Source: an uncultured Prevotellaceae bacterium (GTDB lineage: Bacteria > Bacteroidota > Bacteroidia > Bacteroidales > Bacteroidaceae). From it: a stretch of DNA of 47,114 bases. The notes beneath the pieces were generated by a model. That model had not been told where the DNA came from and did not search any database. It worked only from the letters and a program-made list of their open reading frames with translations. Of the stretch, positions 1-9,166 are shown piece by piece. Position 1 is the first letter of the stretch. The number at the start of each line of letters is the position of its first letter. Made by a program: the position numbers and the translations under genes. The stretch is from contig CALGGJ010000117.1 in the NCBI GenBank assembly GCA_937915745.1, positions 1 through 47,114 on the forward strand. Reading direction: 5' to 3'.

Positions 1-281
1 CTCAAAAAATCTTCACAGGCAACGACAATTTTATTGTCTTTTTTCCCTAATACTGTTTTATGGACAGGTATTCCGAGTAATTCATAATGAGAACCTATAT
101 ATTCACTAAGAGGACTGTTTGTATAACTGACAGCGACATTTTGCATTCCAGATGTGCTTCCCGGAAATTTTACAAGATAGTTTTTTCCCTGATATACTAT
201 GCCATTTTTTCTGCCAGCACTCCCGCCGTATACTCTTAAACTTTGCTCACAGTTATCAAAGTCAATCAATTCCATAGTCAT
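1..281 (-). CDS. HipA-like protein kinase, N-terminal part (cut by window edge)
   Basis: This is the first 93 or so codons of a gene that runs off the left edge. The translation begins MTMELIDFDN and contains a glycine-rich stretch (RVYGGSAGRKNGI), then YLVKFPG, SYTNSPLSEYIGSH and a segment on keeping or denying a ligand (LGIPVHKTVLG, IVVACEDF). These match the N-lobe of HipA/CtkA-like serine/threonine kinases as I know them. The kinase catalytic loop lies outside the window, so activity cannot be judged. The start overlaps the stop of the small upstream gene by ATGA, so the two are translationally coupled. A second in-frame ATG lies two codons downstream. The DNA is clearly AT-richer than the genes to the right, which suggests acquisition by transfer. 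HipA-family kinases phosphorylate protein targets and can act as toxins; whether this one does is inference. Confidence 0.75.
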   Translation of the reverse strand, partial: MTMELIDFDNCEQSLRVYGGSAGRKNGIVYQGKNYLVKFPGSTSGMQNVAVSYTNSPLSEYIGSHYELLGIPVHKTVLGKKDNKIVVACEDFL

Positions 282-505
282 ACAATCCCAAATTTCTTTC
301 GTATCAATGAAAACATTTCAGTATCAATCGTTCCGTTTGCGTAAAAGGCCTTAATCGAAGGTACTGAATTCTCTATCGTAATGCCAAAATTAAACCAATC
401 GCCTGTGGCATAATAACGCTGCAAATCTGCAAAATCGTCCTTAAGCATTTGGGGCAATTTTGATGAGTCTAATGTAATTGTATTGTCAATGTACATAAAA
501 CACAT
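278..505 (-). CDS. Small protein (75 aa) upstream of the HipA-like kinase
   Basis: A complete 75-residue protein of unknown function. It starts MCFMYIDNTITLDSSKLP and ends RKKFGIV. It is acidic to neutral, has no obvious transmembrane segment or signal peptide, and shows no helix-turn-helix that would make it a HipB-type repressor. It overlaps the kinase gene by ATGA and has a good promoter of its own 40-70 bp upstream, so it is the first gene of a two-gene transcript. The order small protein then HipA-like kinase suggests a partner or antitoxin role, but nothing in the sequence shows this directly. Composition is AT-rich like the kinase gene. Confidence 0.7.
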   Translation of the reverse strand: MCFMYIDNTITLDSSKLPQMLKDDFADLQRYYATGDWFNFGITIENSVPSIKAFYANGTIDTEMFSLIRKKFGIV

Positions 506-546
506 AATACTTGCTTTCGTTTTTTTGTTGCTGATAATTTCGGTTG

Positions 547-578
547 CAAAAATACTGATATTTTTACTATCTTACAAA
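547..578 (-). promoter_or_regulatory. Bacteroidetes-type promoter for the kinase module
   Basis: Read on the minus strand there is TTTG (575-578), a 20-bp spacer, and TATTTTTG (547-554). This fits the Bacteroidetes consensus TTTG-N19-21-TAnnTTTG. Transcription would start near 540, about 35 nt before the ATG at 505. Confidence 0.65.
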
Positions 579-628
579 TGAAAAAACAAAAACATTGTTG
601 ACTCATTATTTTTTTGCTTATTTATTTG

Positions 629-636
629 TAACTTTG
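629..636 (+). promoter_or_regulatory. -7 element of the leuS promoter
   Basis: TAACTTTG matches the Bacteroidetes -7 consensus TAnnTTTG and would place the start of transcription near 643, about 34 nt before the leuS ATG. No convincing -33 TTG lies at the usual 19-21 bp distance. Confidence 0.5.
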
Positions 637-676
637 CAAACTGATATAATAATGTGCAAATAAGATATACACAACA

Positions 677-3514
677 ATGGAATACAAATTCAGGGATATT
701 GAAAAAAAATGGCATCAGCGATGGGTGGAACAAGGAACCTACCATGTGACTGAGGATACTGGAAGGAAGAAGTTTTATGTACTCAACATGTTTCCATACC
801 CTTCGGGAGCGGGACTCCATGTGGGTCATCCACTTGGCTACATAGCCAGCGATATCTATGCACGCTACAAACGCCTGCAGGGTTTCAACGTGCTGAACCC
901 AATGGGCTATGACGCATACGGACTGCCTGCCGAGCAATATGCCATACAGACCGGACAACACCCGGAAGTGACGACGGTGGAGAACATCAACCGCTATCGT
1001 GAACAGCTCGATAAGATTGGCTTCTGTTTCGACTGGAACCGTGAGGTCCGCACATGTGACCCAAACTATTATCACTGGACACAATGGGCATTCCAGCGTA
1101 TGTATAACTCCTTCTATTGCAACAAATGCCAGATGGCTCAACCCATCGAACAACTCATCAGGCATTTTGAAGAGAAAGGTACAGAAGGACTGGATGTGGC
1201 ACAAAGTGAGGAGCTGTCGTTCACTGCCGAAGAGTGGAACGCAATGAGCGAGAAGGAGCAAAGCGACACACTGATGAACTACCGTATTGCATTCCTCGGC
1301 GAGACAATGGTCAACTGGTGTCCGAAACTGGGTACCGTGTTGGCCAACGACGAGGTGGTAGATGGCGTGAGTGTGCGTGGCGGATACCCAGTGGAGCAGA
1401 AACGTATGCGCCAGTGGTGCCTGCGTGTCAGTGCATACGCACAGCGACTGCTCGACGGACTTGACACCATCGACTGGAGCGACTCAATAAAGGAAACACA
1501 GCGCAACTGGATAGGCCGCTCTGAAGGTACTGAGGTAAGATTCCAGATAGCCGACACTGACAAGTCGTTCACTATATTCACCACACGTGCCGATACGATG
1601 TTTGGTGTCACATTCATGGTGCTGGCACCCGAGAGTGAACTGGTGGAGACCGTGACCACCGCTGAACAACGGGCCGAGGTAGATAAATATCTTACATACG
1701 TGAAGGGTCGCACCGAACGCGAACGCCAGATAGACCACAAGGTGACAGGCGTGTTCAGCGGTTCGTATGCCATCAACCCATTCACAGGCGAAAAAAACCC
1801 TATATGGATAAGCGAATATGTGCTTGCAGGATATGGCACCGGAGCCATCATGGCTGTTCCGGCTCACGACTCACGCGACTATGCCTTTGCACGCCATTTC
1901 GACTTGCCTATCATACCACTTATCGAGGGTGCCGACGTGAGCGAAGAAAGCTATGATGCCAAGGAGGGTATCGTCATCAACTCACCACGAAAAGATGTTA
2001 CACCATATTGCGACCTGTCGCTCAACGGACTGACGGTGAAGCAAGCCATTGCTGCCACAAAACAGTATGTGACCGAAAAGGGACTGGGGCGTGTGAAAGT
2101 GAACTACCGACTGCGCGATGCCATCTTCTCGCGTCAGAGATATTGGGGCGAACCATTTCCTGTATATTACAAGAATGGTATTCCGCACATGATACCCGAG
2201 GAGTGCCTGCCAATCGAACTGCCCGAGGTTGATAAATTCCTGCCGACCGAAACAGGCGAGCCGCCACTGGCCAACGCAACACGATGGGCTTGGGATGAAG
2301 CCAGCCGCCAGATTGTAGATAACTCGCTCATCGACCAAAAGACAGTGTTCCCTATCGAACTTTACACCATGCCCGGATTTGCAGGCTCGTCGGCATACTA
2401 CCTGCGATATATGGACCCTCACAACGACAAGGCACTGCTCAGTGCTGAGGCTGCCAACTATTGGCAGAATGTCGATTTGTATGTGGGTGGCAGCGAACAT
2501 GCAACGGGACACTTGATATACAGCCGGTTCTGGAACAAATTCCTGTTCGACCTCGGAGTGAGTGTGAAGGAAGAACCGTTCCGGAAACTCATAAACCAAG
2601 GTATGATTCAAGGCCGCAGCAACTTTGTTTATCGAATAAAAGATACCAACACATTCGTAACCCTCGGACTGAAAGACCAGTACGACGTGACACCGATACA
2701 TGTGGATGTGAATATCGTGGCCAACGACCAACTCGACATCGATGCATTCAAGGCATGGCGACCTGAATATGCAACAGCCGAATTCATACTCGAAGACGGA
2801 AAATATGTGTGTGGATGGGCCATAGAGAAGATGTCGAAGTCGATGTTCAACGTGGTAAATCCCGATATGATAGTAGAGCGGTTTGGTGCCGACACCCTGC
2901 GACTCTACGAGATGTTCCTCGGTCCGGTGGAGCAAAGCAAGCCTTGGGACACGAACGGCATCGACGGTTGCCACCGTTTCCTGAAGAAGATATGGACACT
3001 CTTCTTCGACAAAGATGGCAACCTGGCACTTGACGACACCGAGCCGTCGCGCGACGAACTGCGCTCGCTGCATAAACTGATAAAGAAGGTGGGCGAAGAT
3101 ATCGAGAACTTCTCGTTCAACACATCGGTTGCAGCATTCATGATTTGTCTCAACGAGCTGTCGGCATTGAAGAGCCGTAACCGCAGGGTGGCAGAACAGA
3201 TAGTGATACTGATGGCACCATTCACTCCACACCTCTGCGAGGAACTGTGGGAAGCATTGGGTCATACCGATAGCGTGTGTGATGCTGAATGGCCACGATT
3301 CTGTGAGGATTATCTGAAAGAAGACTCAATGAAGATGATGGTTGCATTCAATGGCAAGGCCCGGTTCCAGATGCAATTCCCCGTAGGAACCGACAAGGAT
3401 ACCATCATACAGACAGTATTGGCCGATTCGCAGTCGAAGAAATGGACCGAAGGCATGACGATAGTAAAAGTGATTGTGGTGCCAGGCAAAATGGTAAATG
3501 TGGTTGTGAAATAA
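677..3514 (+). CDS. leuS: Leucine--tRNA ligase
   Basis: Class I aminoacyl-tRNA synthetase that activates leucine with ATP and charges tRNA-Leu in the cytoplasm. At 945 residues it is full length for the Bacteroidetes form. The HIGH signature appears as HVGH (residues 48-51) in a PYPSGAGLHVGH context, and KMSKS is intact at residues 718-722. Between them lies the CP1 editing domain (TTRADTMFGVTFMVLAPE and the downstream GTGAIMAVPAHDSRD loop with its conserved Asp), which hydrolyses mischarged tRNA. The C-terminal anticodon-binding domain follows the KMSKS loop. The gene follows a -7 element and is probably the first of a transcript running through the YitT-RdgB gene 65 bp downstream. Nothing is missing or odd. 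Confidence 0.97.
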   Translation: MEYKFRDIEKKWHQRWVEQGTYHVTEDTGRKKFYVLNMFPYPSGAGLHVGHPLGYIASDIYARYKRLQGFNVLNPMGYDAYGLPAEQYAIQTGQHPEVTTVENINRYREQLDKIGFCFDWNREVRTCDPNYYHWTQWAFQRMYNSFYCNKCQMAQPIEQLIRHFEEKGTEGLDVAQSEELSFTAEEWNAMSEKEQSDTLMNYRIAFLGETMVNWCPKLGTVLANDEVVDGVSVRGGYPVEQKRMRQWCLRVSAYAQRLLDGLDTIDWSDSIKETQRNWIGRSEGTEVRFQIADTDKSFTIFTTRADTMFGVTFMVLAPESELVETVTTAEQRAEVDKYLTYVKGRTERERQIDHKVTGVFSGSYAINPFTGEKNPIWISEYVLAGYGTGAIMAVPAHDSRDYAFARHFDLPIIPLIEGADVSEESYDAKEGIVINSPRKDVTPYCDLSLNGLTVKQAIAATKQYVTEKGLGRVKVNYRLRDAIFSRQRYWGEPFPVYYKNGIPHMIPEECLPIELPEVDKFLPTETGEPPLANATRWAWDEASRQIVDNSLIDQKTVFPIELYTMPGFAGSSAYYLRYMDPHNDKALLSAEAANYWQNVDLYVGGSEHATGHLIYSRFWNKFLFDLGVSVKEEPFRKLINQGMIQGRSNFVYRIKDTNTFVTLGLKDQYDVTPIHVDVNIVANDQLDIDAFKAWRPEYATAEFILEDGKYVCGWAIEKMSKSMFNVVNPDMIVERFGADTLRLYEMFLGPVEQSKPWDTNGIDGCHRFLKKIWTLFFDKDGNLALDDTEPSRDELRSLHKLIKKVGEDIENFSFNTSVAAFMICLNELSALKSRNRRVAEQIVILMAPFTPHLCEELWEALGHTDSVCDAEWPRFCEDYLKEDSMKMMVAFNGKARFQMQFPVGTDKDTIIQTVLADSQSKKWTEGMTIVKVIVVPGKMVNVVVK

Positions 3515-3579
3515 CACTTTCGTATCGGCACATAGCATACAGGCTTGCAAAAATCACTATAAAAACATCTGCATTGATA

Positions 3580-5076
3580 ATGGGAAAAAAAATAAAACTC
3601 ATCTGGTCTGAACTCTCGGTTTATATCTACATCACCATCGGACTCATCATCTATGGTACCGGTGTAACACTCTTTATGCTGCCCTACGAGGTGACATCGG
3701 GTGGTGTGACGGGTATTGCCTCGCTCATATTCTTTGCTACAGGATTTGAAGTTCAGAACTCGTATCTTATCATTAACCTCTTCCTGCTGCTTGCGGCAGT
3801 AAAGATACTGGGGTGGAAGTTTTGTGTGAAGACAATATATGGAGTACTCTTTCTCACATTCTACATGTGGCTCTTGCAGCGCATCGTGCTCGATGCCGAT
3901 GGCAATCTGCCACGACTGGTGCAGGACCAGACATTCATGGCAGTGGTCTTGGGTGCAGTGTTCGAGGGCATAGGTCTCGGCGTCTGTTTCTCGCACGACG
4001 GAAGTACCGGCGGCACAGACATCATTGCAGCCATCGTACATAAATACAAAGACATGTCGCTGGGACAGGTCATCATGTTGTGCGACTGCATCATCATCTC
4101 GTCAAGCTATTTTGTGTTTGTCGATAAGTATGGCGAGACGGTTGCCTGGCAAAAGATAGTGTTTGGATTCGTCACCTTCATCATTGCAGGAGTTACACTC
4201 GACTACTCTATGAACCGCACCCGACAATCGGTGCAATTCATGATTTTCTCGCGAAACTACCGTAAGATAGCCGACAAAATCAATACCACCGGACGCGGTG
4301 TGACTGTGCTCGACGGACAGGGATGGTACACCAAAACCGAACGTAAGGTCGTGGTATGTCTGGTACGTAAGCGCGAAGCCTCGCAGATATTCCAGATGAT
4401 AAAATCGGTCGATCCATATTGTTTCGTCTCGATGGCCAACGTGCAAGGTGTGTATGGCGAGGGATTCGACCAAATGAAGGCGAATATAAAAAAAGCAAAA
4501 CCTACACTTGTGTTTGCAACCAACAACGAACATAAGCTCGACGAAGTGCGACGAATGGTGGGCGACAAGTTCGAGATACGCAGTCTGGATGACATCAACT
4601 GCCACATGGAGTTGCCGGAGACATCAGAAACTCTCGAAGGTAATGCATTACAGAAAGCACAATTTGTGAAACGATTCTATGGTTTCGACTGCTTTGCCGA
4701 CGACACCGGCCTTGAATGCACGGCTCTGGGTGGAGAACCAGGTGTTCATACCGCACGCTATGCTTCCGACAGCCACGACGACGAGGCGAACATCAACAAA
4801 CTGCTTGCCAACCTCGAGGGAAAAGACGACCGCTCTGCTCAGTTCCGCACATCAATAGCACTCATCTTTGCCGGCAAGACCTACACATTCGAAGGCATAG
4901 TGAAGGGTTCTATTGCCGCCAAGCGCCAAGGTGACCACGGTTTTGGCTACGATCCCGTATTCATACCCGACGGATACAACCAGACATTTGCACAGCTCGG
5001 TGCCGACGTTAAGAATAACATAAGTCACAGGGCGCGTGCCGTGAAAATGCTGTGCGATTTCCTCCACAACAACTGA
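3580..5076 (+). CDS. Fusion of YitT-family membrane protein and RdgB/HAM1 nucleotide pyrophosphatase
   Basis: One uninterrupted frame of 498 codons carries two normally separate proteins. Residues 1 to about 305 are a YitT/DUF2179 protein: several N-terminal membrane segments (IYITIGLIIYGTGVTLFM onward), the DGSTGGTDIIA motif and a soluble DUF2179 domain ending near GVYGEGFDQMK. Residues 307-498 are a full-length ITPase: TNNEHKLDEV, FADDTGLE, GFGYDPVF and SHRARA are all present. RdgB enzymes hydrolyse dITP, XTP and ITP to monophosphates and clean the nucleotide pool. In related genomes as I know them the two are adjacent genes. An in-frame ATG (4474, residue 299) could also start a free RdgB of 200 residues. 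I chose ATG 3580 because the family begins just before the first membrane segment; the frame stays open further upstream without similarity. The junction has a run of seven A (4488-4494). Confidence 0.9.
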   Translation: MGKKIKLIWSELSVYIYITIGLIIYGTGVTLFMLPYEVTSGGVTGIASLIFFATGFEVQNSYLIINLFLLLAAVKILGWKFCVKTIYGVLFLTFYMWLLQRIVLDADGNLPRLVQDQTFMAVVLGAVFEGIGLGVCFSHDGSTGGTDIIAAIVHKYKDMSLGQVIMLCDCIIISSSYFVFVDKYGETVAWQKIVFGFVTFIIAGVTLDYSMNRTRQSVQFMIFSRNYRKIADKINTTGRGVTVLDGQGWYTKTERKVVVCLVRKREASQIFQMIKSVDPYCFVSMANVQGVYGEGFDQMKANIKKAKPTLVFATNNEHKLDEVRRMVGDKFEIRSLDDINCHMELPETSETLEGNALQKAQFVKRFYGFDCFADDTGLECTALGGEPGVHTARYASDSHDDEANINKLLANLEGKDDRSAQFRTSIALIFAGKTYTFEGIVKGSIAAKRQGDHGFGYDPVFIPDGYNQTFAQLGADVKNNISHRARAVKMLCDFLHNN

Positions 5077-5172
5077 AAACCATCAAAAATCTCACAGTTC
5101 ATGGGTCACGATTCACAGATTATTGCAGGAATTTTTCTTAACTCATAATTCTTAATTCTAAACTCTTAAATC

Positions 5173-7497
5173 ATGCACACCCCTCACACACAGCATTGCC
5201 TGCTTCTGTCTGTATGTTTCATGTGCCTGTCGGTCTTAAATCTAAGGGCTGCCTACGACGGTTGGACTGTTCATGCTGCCTACCACGATGCAACCAAGGT
5301 GGTAGAGTTCGGCGGACTTATTTACGTCCTGAGTGATGGAGGTCTATATAGCTACGACCCCACCGATACCACTATCGACACCTACGACAAGGCATCGCTC
5401 TTGAGCGACAATGGTATATTCGATATCGTGGCCAACGATGCCACACATCAGCTCGTCATCATCTATTCCAACGGAAACATAGACCTCCTCAATACCAAAG
5501 GACAGCTATACAACTTGCCTGACATCAAAGAGACATCGTCCCTGTCGGATAAGACCATCAATAGCGTAGCCACCTATGCCGACAATGTCTATATCTCTAC
5601 TCCTTCGGGCATTGTCGTGGTCGATACACGACGTAAGGTAGTGGCCAATACCTACACACTGGGATACAGCGTCAACTGCTCGATGGTGGATGATGGCACT
5701 ATCATCGCTCTCACCTCCAACGGCATCTATGGCGGGAGCCTGACCGACAACCTGCTTGATACAGGCAACTGGAGCAAAAAAAGTGGGTGGGTGTTTTCGC
5801 GCATCATCAACTTCGACGGTACCTATTATGCACTCAGTCGTAGCAATCGGCTGATGCGCATCAACGACAAGCAGAGATTCTACAACCAGCAGGTCAGCGA
5901 CATGACCATCAAATCGCTCAGCATAATTTCCGGACGCCTCTTCTGCTTCGGTGTTGATAGTGTCATGATAATAGGCACCGATCATGCAGTGACTACCATT
6001 CCTAACGTAGGCATCAATCATGCCATCCTCTCGCAAAACACCTACTGGGCTGCATGTGGCACCAGCGGACTCTGTGCCTACCAACTCTCCTCCACAGGGT
6101 TCAGTCTTACACTGTCTTCAATCATCCCCGACAGTCCCATGCGCAACTACTTCTATAAACTGCAAATGTACGATGGCGGCCGGCTCCTTGCCGTGGGCGG
6201 ATGTCTTGAATACCCATCAGTGCAACACACGTTTACCGTCATGAAATATGAAAACAAGGAGTGGACCACATTCGAAGAAGAAACCCTCCACAGTCAGTTG
6301 GGCGACTTCTGCTTTCGTAACGCATTCTCCATTGTGCAAGACCCCAACGACCCCGAACACCATTACGTGGGTGGTTCGATTGGTATTGTCGAGTATAAAG
6401 ACTACAAATACATCAACCTCATCAACCATACCAATTCACCACTCACATCCATTCTGCCTCAAGACCGCTACGACAACTTCTATGTGCGCACCACCGGACT
6501 CAACTATGACTCGCAGCAAAACCTATGGATGTTCAACAACGAGTGCGACACCATCGTGCGCATCCGCTGCGCCGATGGCCAGTGGCTGGCCTACTACAGC
6601 GAGGCCATTGCCCGCCATCCCGCCTTCGACCGCGCCATCTTCGACCGTAGAGGCTGGGCTTGGATTAATAGCCGCATGTCGGGACCATCCAACAATGGTG
6701 GTATATACATACTCGACACCAACGGTACCATACGTCAGCGCTCCGACGACCGCGAGCGATTCATCTATATCATAACCAATCAAGACGGAACAACCTATCA
6801 GTTCAACAACCTCAACTGCATAGTCGAAGACCTTGACGGTGCCATCTGGATAGGCTGCAACTGGGGACCTTTCGTCACCTACGAACCCCAGGCCGTCTTC
6901 GATTCCGATTTCCGTTTCACCCAACCCAAAGTGCCACGCAATGACGGCACCAACTATGCCGACTACCTTCTGGCAGAAGTCGAAGTGCGGTGTATTGCTG
7001 TCGATGGAGCCAACCGTAAGTGGTTCGGCACTATGGGCAGCGGTGTCTATCTCGCATCTGCCGACGGTAGCCAAATACTTCAACACTTTACCACTCAGAA
7101 CTCACCCCTCCTCTCCAACGATATCTACGATATAGCTATTGATGGTCAGAGTGGCCAGGTTTATTTCGCAACCACCGACGGGCTTGTGTCCTACACATCC
7201 GATGTCACTGCACCAGTGGCACAACTCGATGCCGATATCATACGCATATATCCCAATCCGGTGCGTCCCGATTATCAAGGCTCCATCATTGTGCGCGGAC
7301 TCGCCTCCGACACCGACGTCAAGATAGTCGATGCCGCCGGACGCCTTGTCTGTCAGGGCATCTCCACCGGTGGACAATTCACATGGGACGGTCGTACAGC
7401 CAGCGGCCGGCACGTTGCCTCGGGTGTCTATTATGTACTCGCCACCGATGCCGAAGGCAACAACGGTGCAGCAGCACGATTTGTCGTCGTGAGATGA
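5173..7497 (+). CDS. porZ: PorZ-like beta-propeller protein with type IX secretion C-terminal domain
   Basis: A 774-residue exported protein, close in length to PorZ of Porphyromonas gingivalis. The N-terminus is a signal peptide (hydrophobic core LLLSVCFMCLSVLNL, probably cleaved after LRA). The body shows repeated beta-propeller blade patterns such as VYISTPSGIVVVDT, IWIGCNWGPFVTYEP, KWFGTMGSGVYLA and VYFATTDGLVSY. The C-terminus from residue 690 has YPNP, then a VKIVDAAGRLV strand and GVYYVLATD, typical of the type A CTD of type IX secretion substrates. In P. gingivalis, PorZ sits on the cell surface as part of the attachment complex that joins cargo to A-LPS. The neighbour comEC lies 34 bp downstream. 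Assignment to PorZ rather than another two-component-propeller CTD protein rests on length, domain layout and position near rdgB, so it is likely but not certain. Confidence 0.75.
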   Translation: MHTPHTQHCLLLSVCFMCLSVLNLRAAYDGWTVHAAYHDATKVVEFGGLIYVLSDGGLYSYDPTDTTIDTYDKASLLSDNGIFDIVANDATHQLVIIYSNGNIDLLNTKGQLYNLPDIKETSSLSDKTINSVATYADNVYISTPSGIVVVDTRRKVVANTYTLGYSVNCSMVDDGTIIALTSNGIYGGSLTDNLLDTGNWSKKSGWVFSRIINFDGTYYALSRSNRLMRINDKQRFYNQQVSDMTIKSLSIISGRLFCFGVDSVMIIGTDHAVTTIPNVGINHAILSQNTYWAACGTSGLCAYQLSSTGFSLTLSSIIPDSPMRNYFYKLQMYDGGRLLAVGGCLEYPSVQHTFTVMKYENKEWTTFEEETLHSQLGDFCFRNAFSIVQDPNDPEHHYVGGSIGIVEYKDYKYINLINHTNSPLTSILPQDRYDNFYVRTTGLNYDSQQNLWMFNNECDTIVRIRCADGQWLAYYSEAIARHPAFDRAIFDRRGWAWINSRMSGPSNNGGIYILDTNGTIRQRSDDRERFIYIITNQDGTTYQFNNLNCIVEDLDGAIWIGCNWGPFVTYEPQAVFDSDFRFTQPKVPRNDGTNYADYLLAEVEVRCIAVDGANRKWFGTMGSGVYLASADGSQILQHFTTQNSPLLSNDIYDIAIDGQSGQVYFATTDGLVSYTSDVTAPVAQLDADIIRIYPNPVRPDYQGSIIVRGLASDTDVKIVDAAGRLVCQGISTGGQFTWDGRTASGRHVASGVYYVLATDAEGNNGAAARFVVVR

Positions 7498-7503
7498 AAC
7501 TTA

Positions 7504-7529
7504 GAAATTAAGCGTTAACTCTTAATTTC
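7504..7529 (+). promoter_or_regulatory. AU-rich hairpin just before the comEC start codon
   Basis: GAAATTAAG (7504-7512) and CTTAATTTC (7521-7529) are perfect 9-bp inverted repeats with an 8-nt loop. The stem ends 2 nt before the comEC ATG, so in RNA it could cover the ribosome landing site. It has no downstream T-run and is not a terminator. Confidence 0.4.
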
Positions 7530-7531
7530 AA

Positions 7532-9166
7532 ATGCACATCCCAGCTGTTCGACTTGTAGTACCACTTTGTATCGGTATAGCAGTAGCCGATGCATGGTTG
7601 TTGAATAGTCAACTGCCCATCGGTGCCTATCTTGGTCTGTTGGCAATATTATTGGCCTTGCTGATGGTTTGTCACAAATGGAAGGCTCGCATTACCTTTG
7701 TGTGTGGCAGTGCCTTGTTTGTGTTTACGTTTGGTGCCATGCGCTGCCAGATGCGGCATGACGATATAGTAAACAAAGTTAAGTATCACGCACATAGCCT
7801 GAGAGGTAGGGTGTCTGAAGCTATGCGTCCAAGAACGAACAGCGTGGAGGTGACGGTAAAGACTCAGGAAGGGACGCTGGTTCTGGCATATACCAAACAG
7901 ACAACCAAGTTGGAAATTGGCGATTTCATCCATGTTTTCACCCTCCACGGTTTAGAGCCGACGTACACTGAATATAAATCAGTATCCGACACGTCCAGCC
8001 ATCTGAATTACCAACTGCAGCAATACCGCCACAGCCTCTATCGGCGCGGAATAGCTGCCACCTGTTATGCTGACTCAATAGCAGTCATACCATCGTCCAG
8101 CGGTATAACACCTCCATTAACTACCAAGTTGCACAGTTTGCAGACAGCTATGGTGGAGGCCTATCACGATGCTGGCTTTGATGGAGATGAAGGAGCTTTG
8201 GTCGAGGCAATGACTACAGGCAGCCGCATAAATCTAAGTAGCGAGCTGCGCACTCAATACTCGCGTGCCGGCACGAGTCATGTGCTGGCACTGTCGGGTT
8301 TTCATCTCACAATCATTTATGCTTTGCTCGAGATATTGCTTTTTACCCACCTGCTGCATGGCTGGTGGAGACGTGGTATGCGAATGGTCGGCATAGGGTT
8401 TATATGGGCATTTGTTGTGGTTGCCGGTGCACCTTCGTCACTGGTGCGTGCTGCAATAATGTGTACGCTCTTGGCTGTGTCGCAAATTATGACGGTAAGT
8501 ATGAGCGTAGATAATCAGCATATCAACATCAGATGGGACGATTTCCTCGATGAAATGGGCGAAAACGGACTTATAAACTCACTTGCAATTGCTGCAATCA
8601 TAATGTTGATATACGACCCCTTCATGATGTTTGATGTTGGTTTCCAACTTTCGTTTACGTCGATGTCCGGCCTTTGTATGTGTCGCGACATCGTGGCCCG
8701 GATAATGCATGTCATCAAACTTGTCATACCACGTTTTCGACCTGCTGCCTATTTTGCGGTATTGCTCAGGTGGGTGGTAAAAAGCATCGTAGGTGTGGCA
8801 CTGACAAGCTTAATTTGTACTTTGTTCACCTTCCCACTCGTGGCTTATTACTTCGGCACTATTCCCACAATGTCTGTAGTCTCAAATATCCTGATTGCAT
8901 TGCCGGCATTTATGCTGCTGGTCTTGGCTGCTGTGTGGTGGATTGCTGCGCCTATAGCTGCATTACAGACAATGATTGGCGTATGTTTGACAAAAACGGC
9001 AGGTGTGATGAATGGCGTGACAGGGTGGGTGGCATCGATGGACCATGCTGTGGTAGTGTGGCATCCGACTGTGATGCATGTAGCACTTGTGTATGCTCTG
9101 CTTTTCCTGCTCAGGAAAATGTATGATATTTTAGATGTGAGAAGTAAGATGAGGTATAATCAGTAA
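7532..9166 (+). CDS. comEC: ComEC/Rec2-family DNA uptake channel protein
   Basis: A polytopic inner-membrane protein of 544 residues. Two to three N-terminal membrane helices precede an extracytoplasmic DUF4131-type domain. The family signature of the competence core follows: GTSHVLALSGFHLTIIYALL, later SSLVRAAIMCTLLA and PFMMFDVGFQLSFTSMSG. ComEC forms the channel that moves single-stranded DNA into the cytoplasm in transformable bacteria. There is no C-terminal metallo-beta-lactamase domain, as is usual for shorter Bacteroidetes members. A hydrophilic stretch between the SSLVRA and FMMFD segments (VDNQHINIRWDDFLDEMGEN) looks like a loop. Whether the organism is naturally competent cannot be told from one gene. 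The gene ends 7 bp inside the convergent chromate-transporter gene. Confidence 0.88.
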   Translation: MHIPAVRLVVPLCIGIAVADAWLLNSQLPIGAYLGLLAILLALLMVCHKWKARITFVCGSALFVFTFGAMRCQMRHDDIVNKVKYHAHSLRGRVSEAMRPRTNSVEVTVKTQEGTLVLAYTKQTTKLEIGDFIHVFTLHGLEPTYTEYKSVSDTSSHLNYQLQQYRHSLYRRGIAATCYADSIAVIPSSSGITPPLTTKLHSLQTAMVEAYHDAGFDGDEGALVEAMTTGSRINLSSELRTQYSRAGTSHVLALSGFHLTIIYALLEILLFTHLLHGWWRRGMRMVGIGFIWAFVVVAGAPSSLVRAAIMCTLLAVSQIMTVSMSVDNQHINIRWDDFLDEMGENGLINSLAIAAIIMLIYDPFMMFDVGFQLSFTSMSGLCMCRDIVARIMHVIKLVIPRFRPAAYFAVLLRWVVKSIVGVALTSLICTLFTFPLVAYYFGTIPTMSVVSNILIALPAFMLLVLAAVWWIAAPIAALQTMIGVCLTKTAGVMNGVTGWVASMDHAVVVWHPTVMHVALVYALLFLLRKMYDILDVRSKMRYNQ

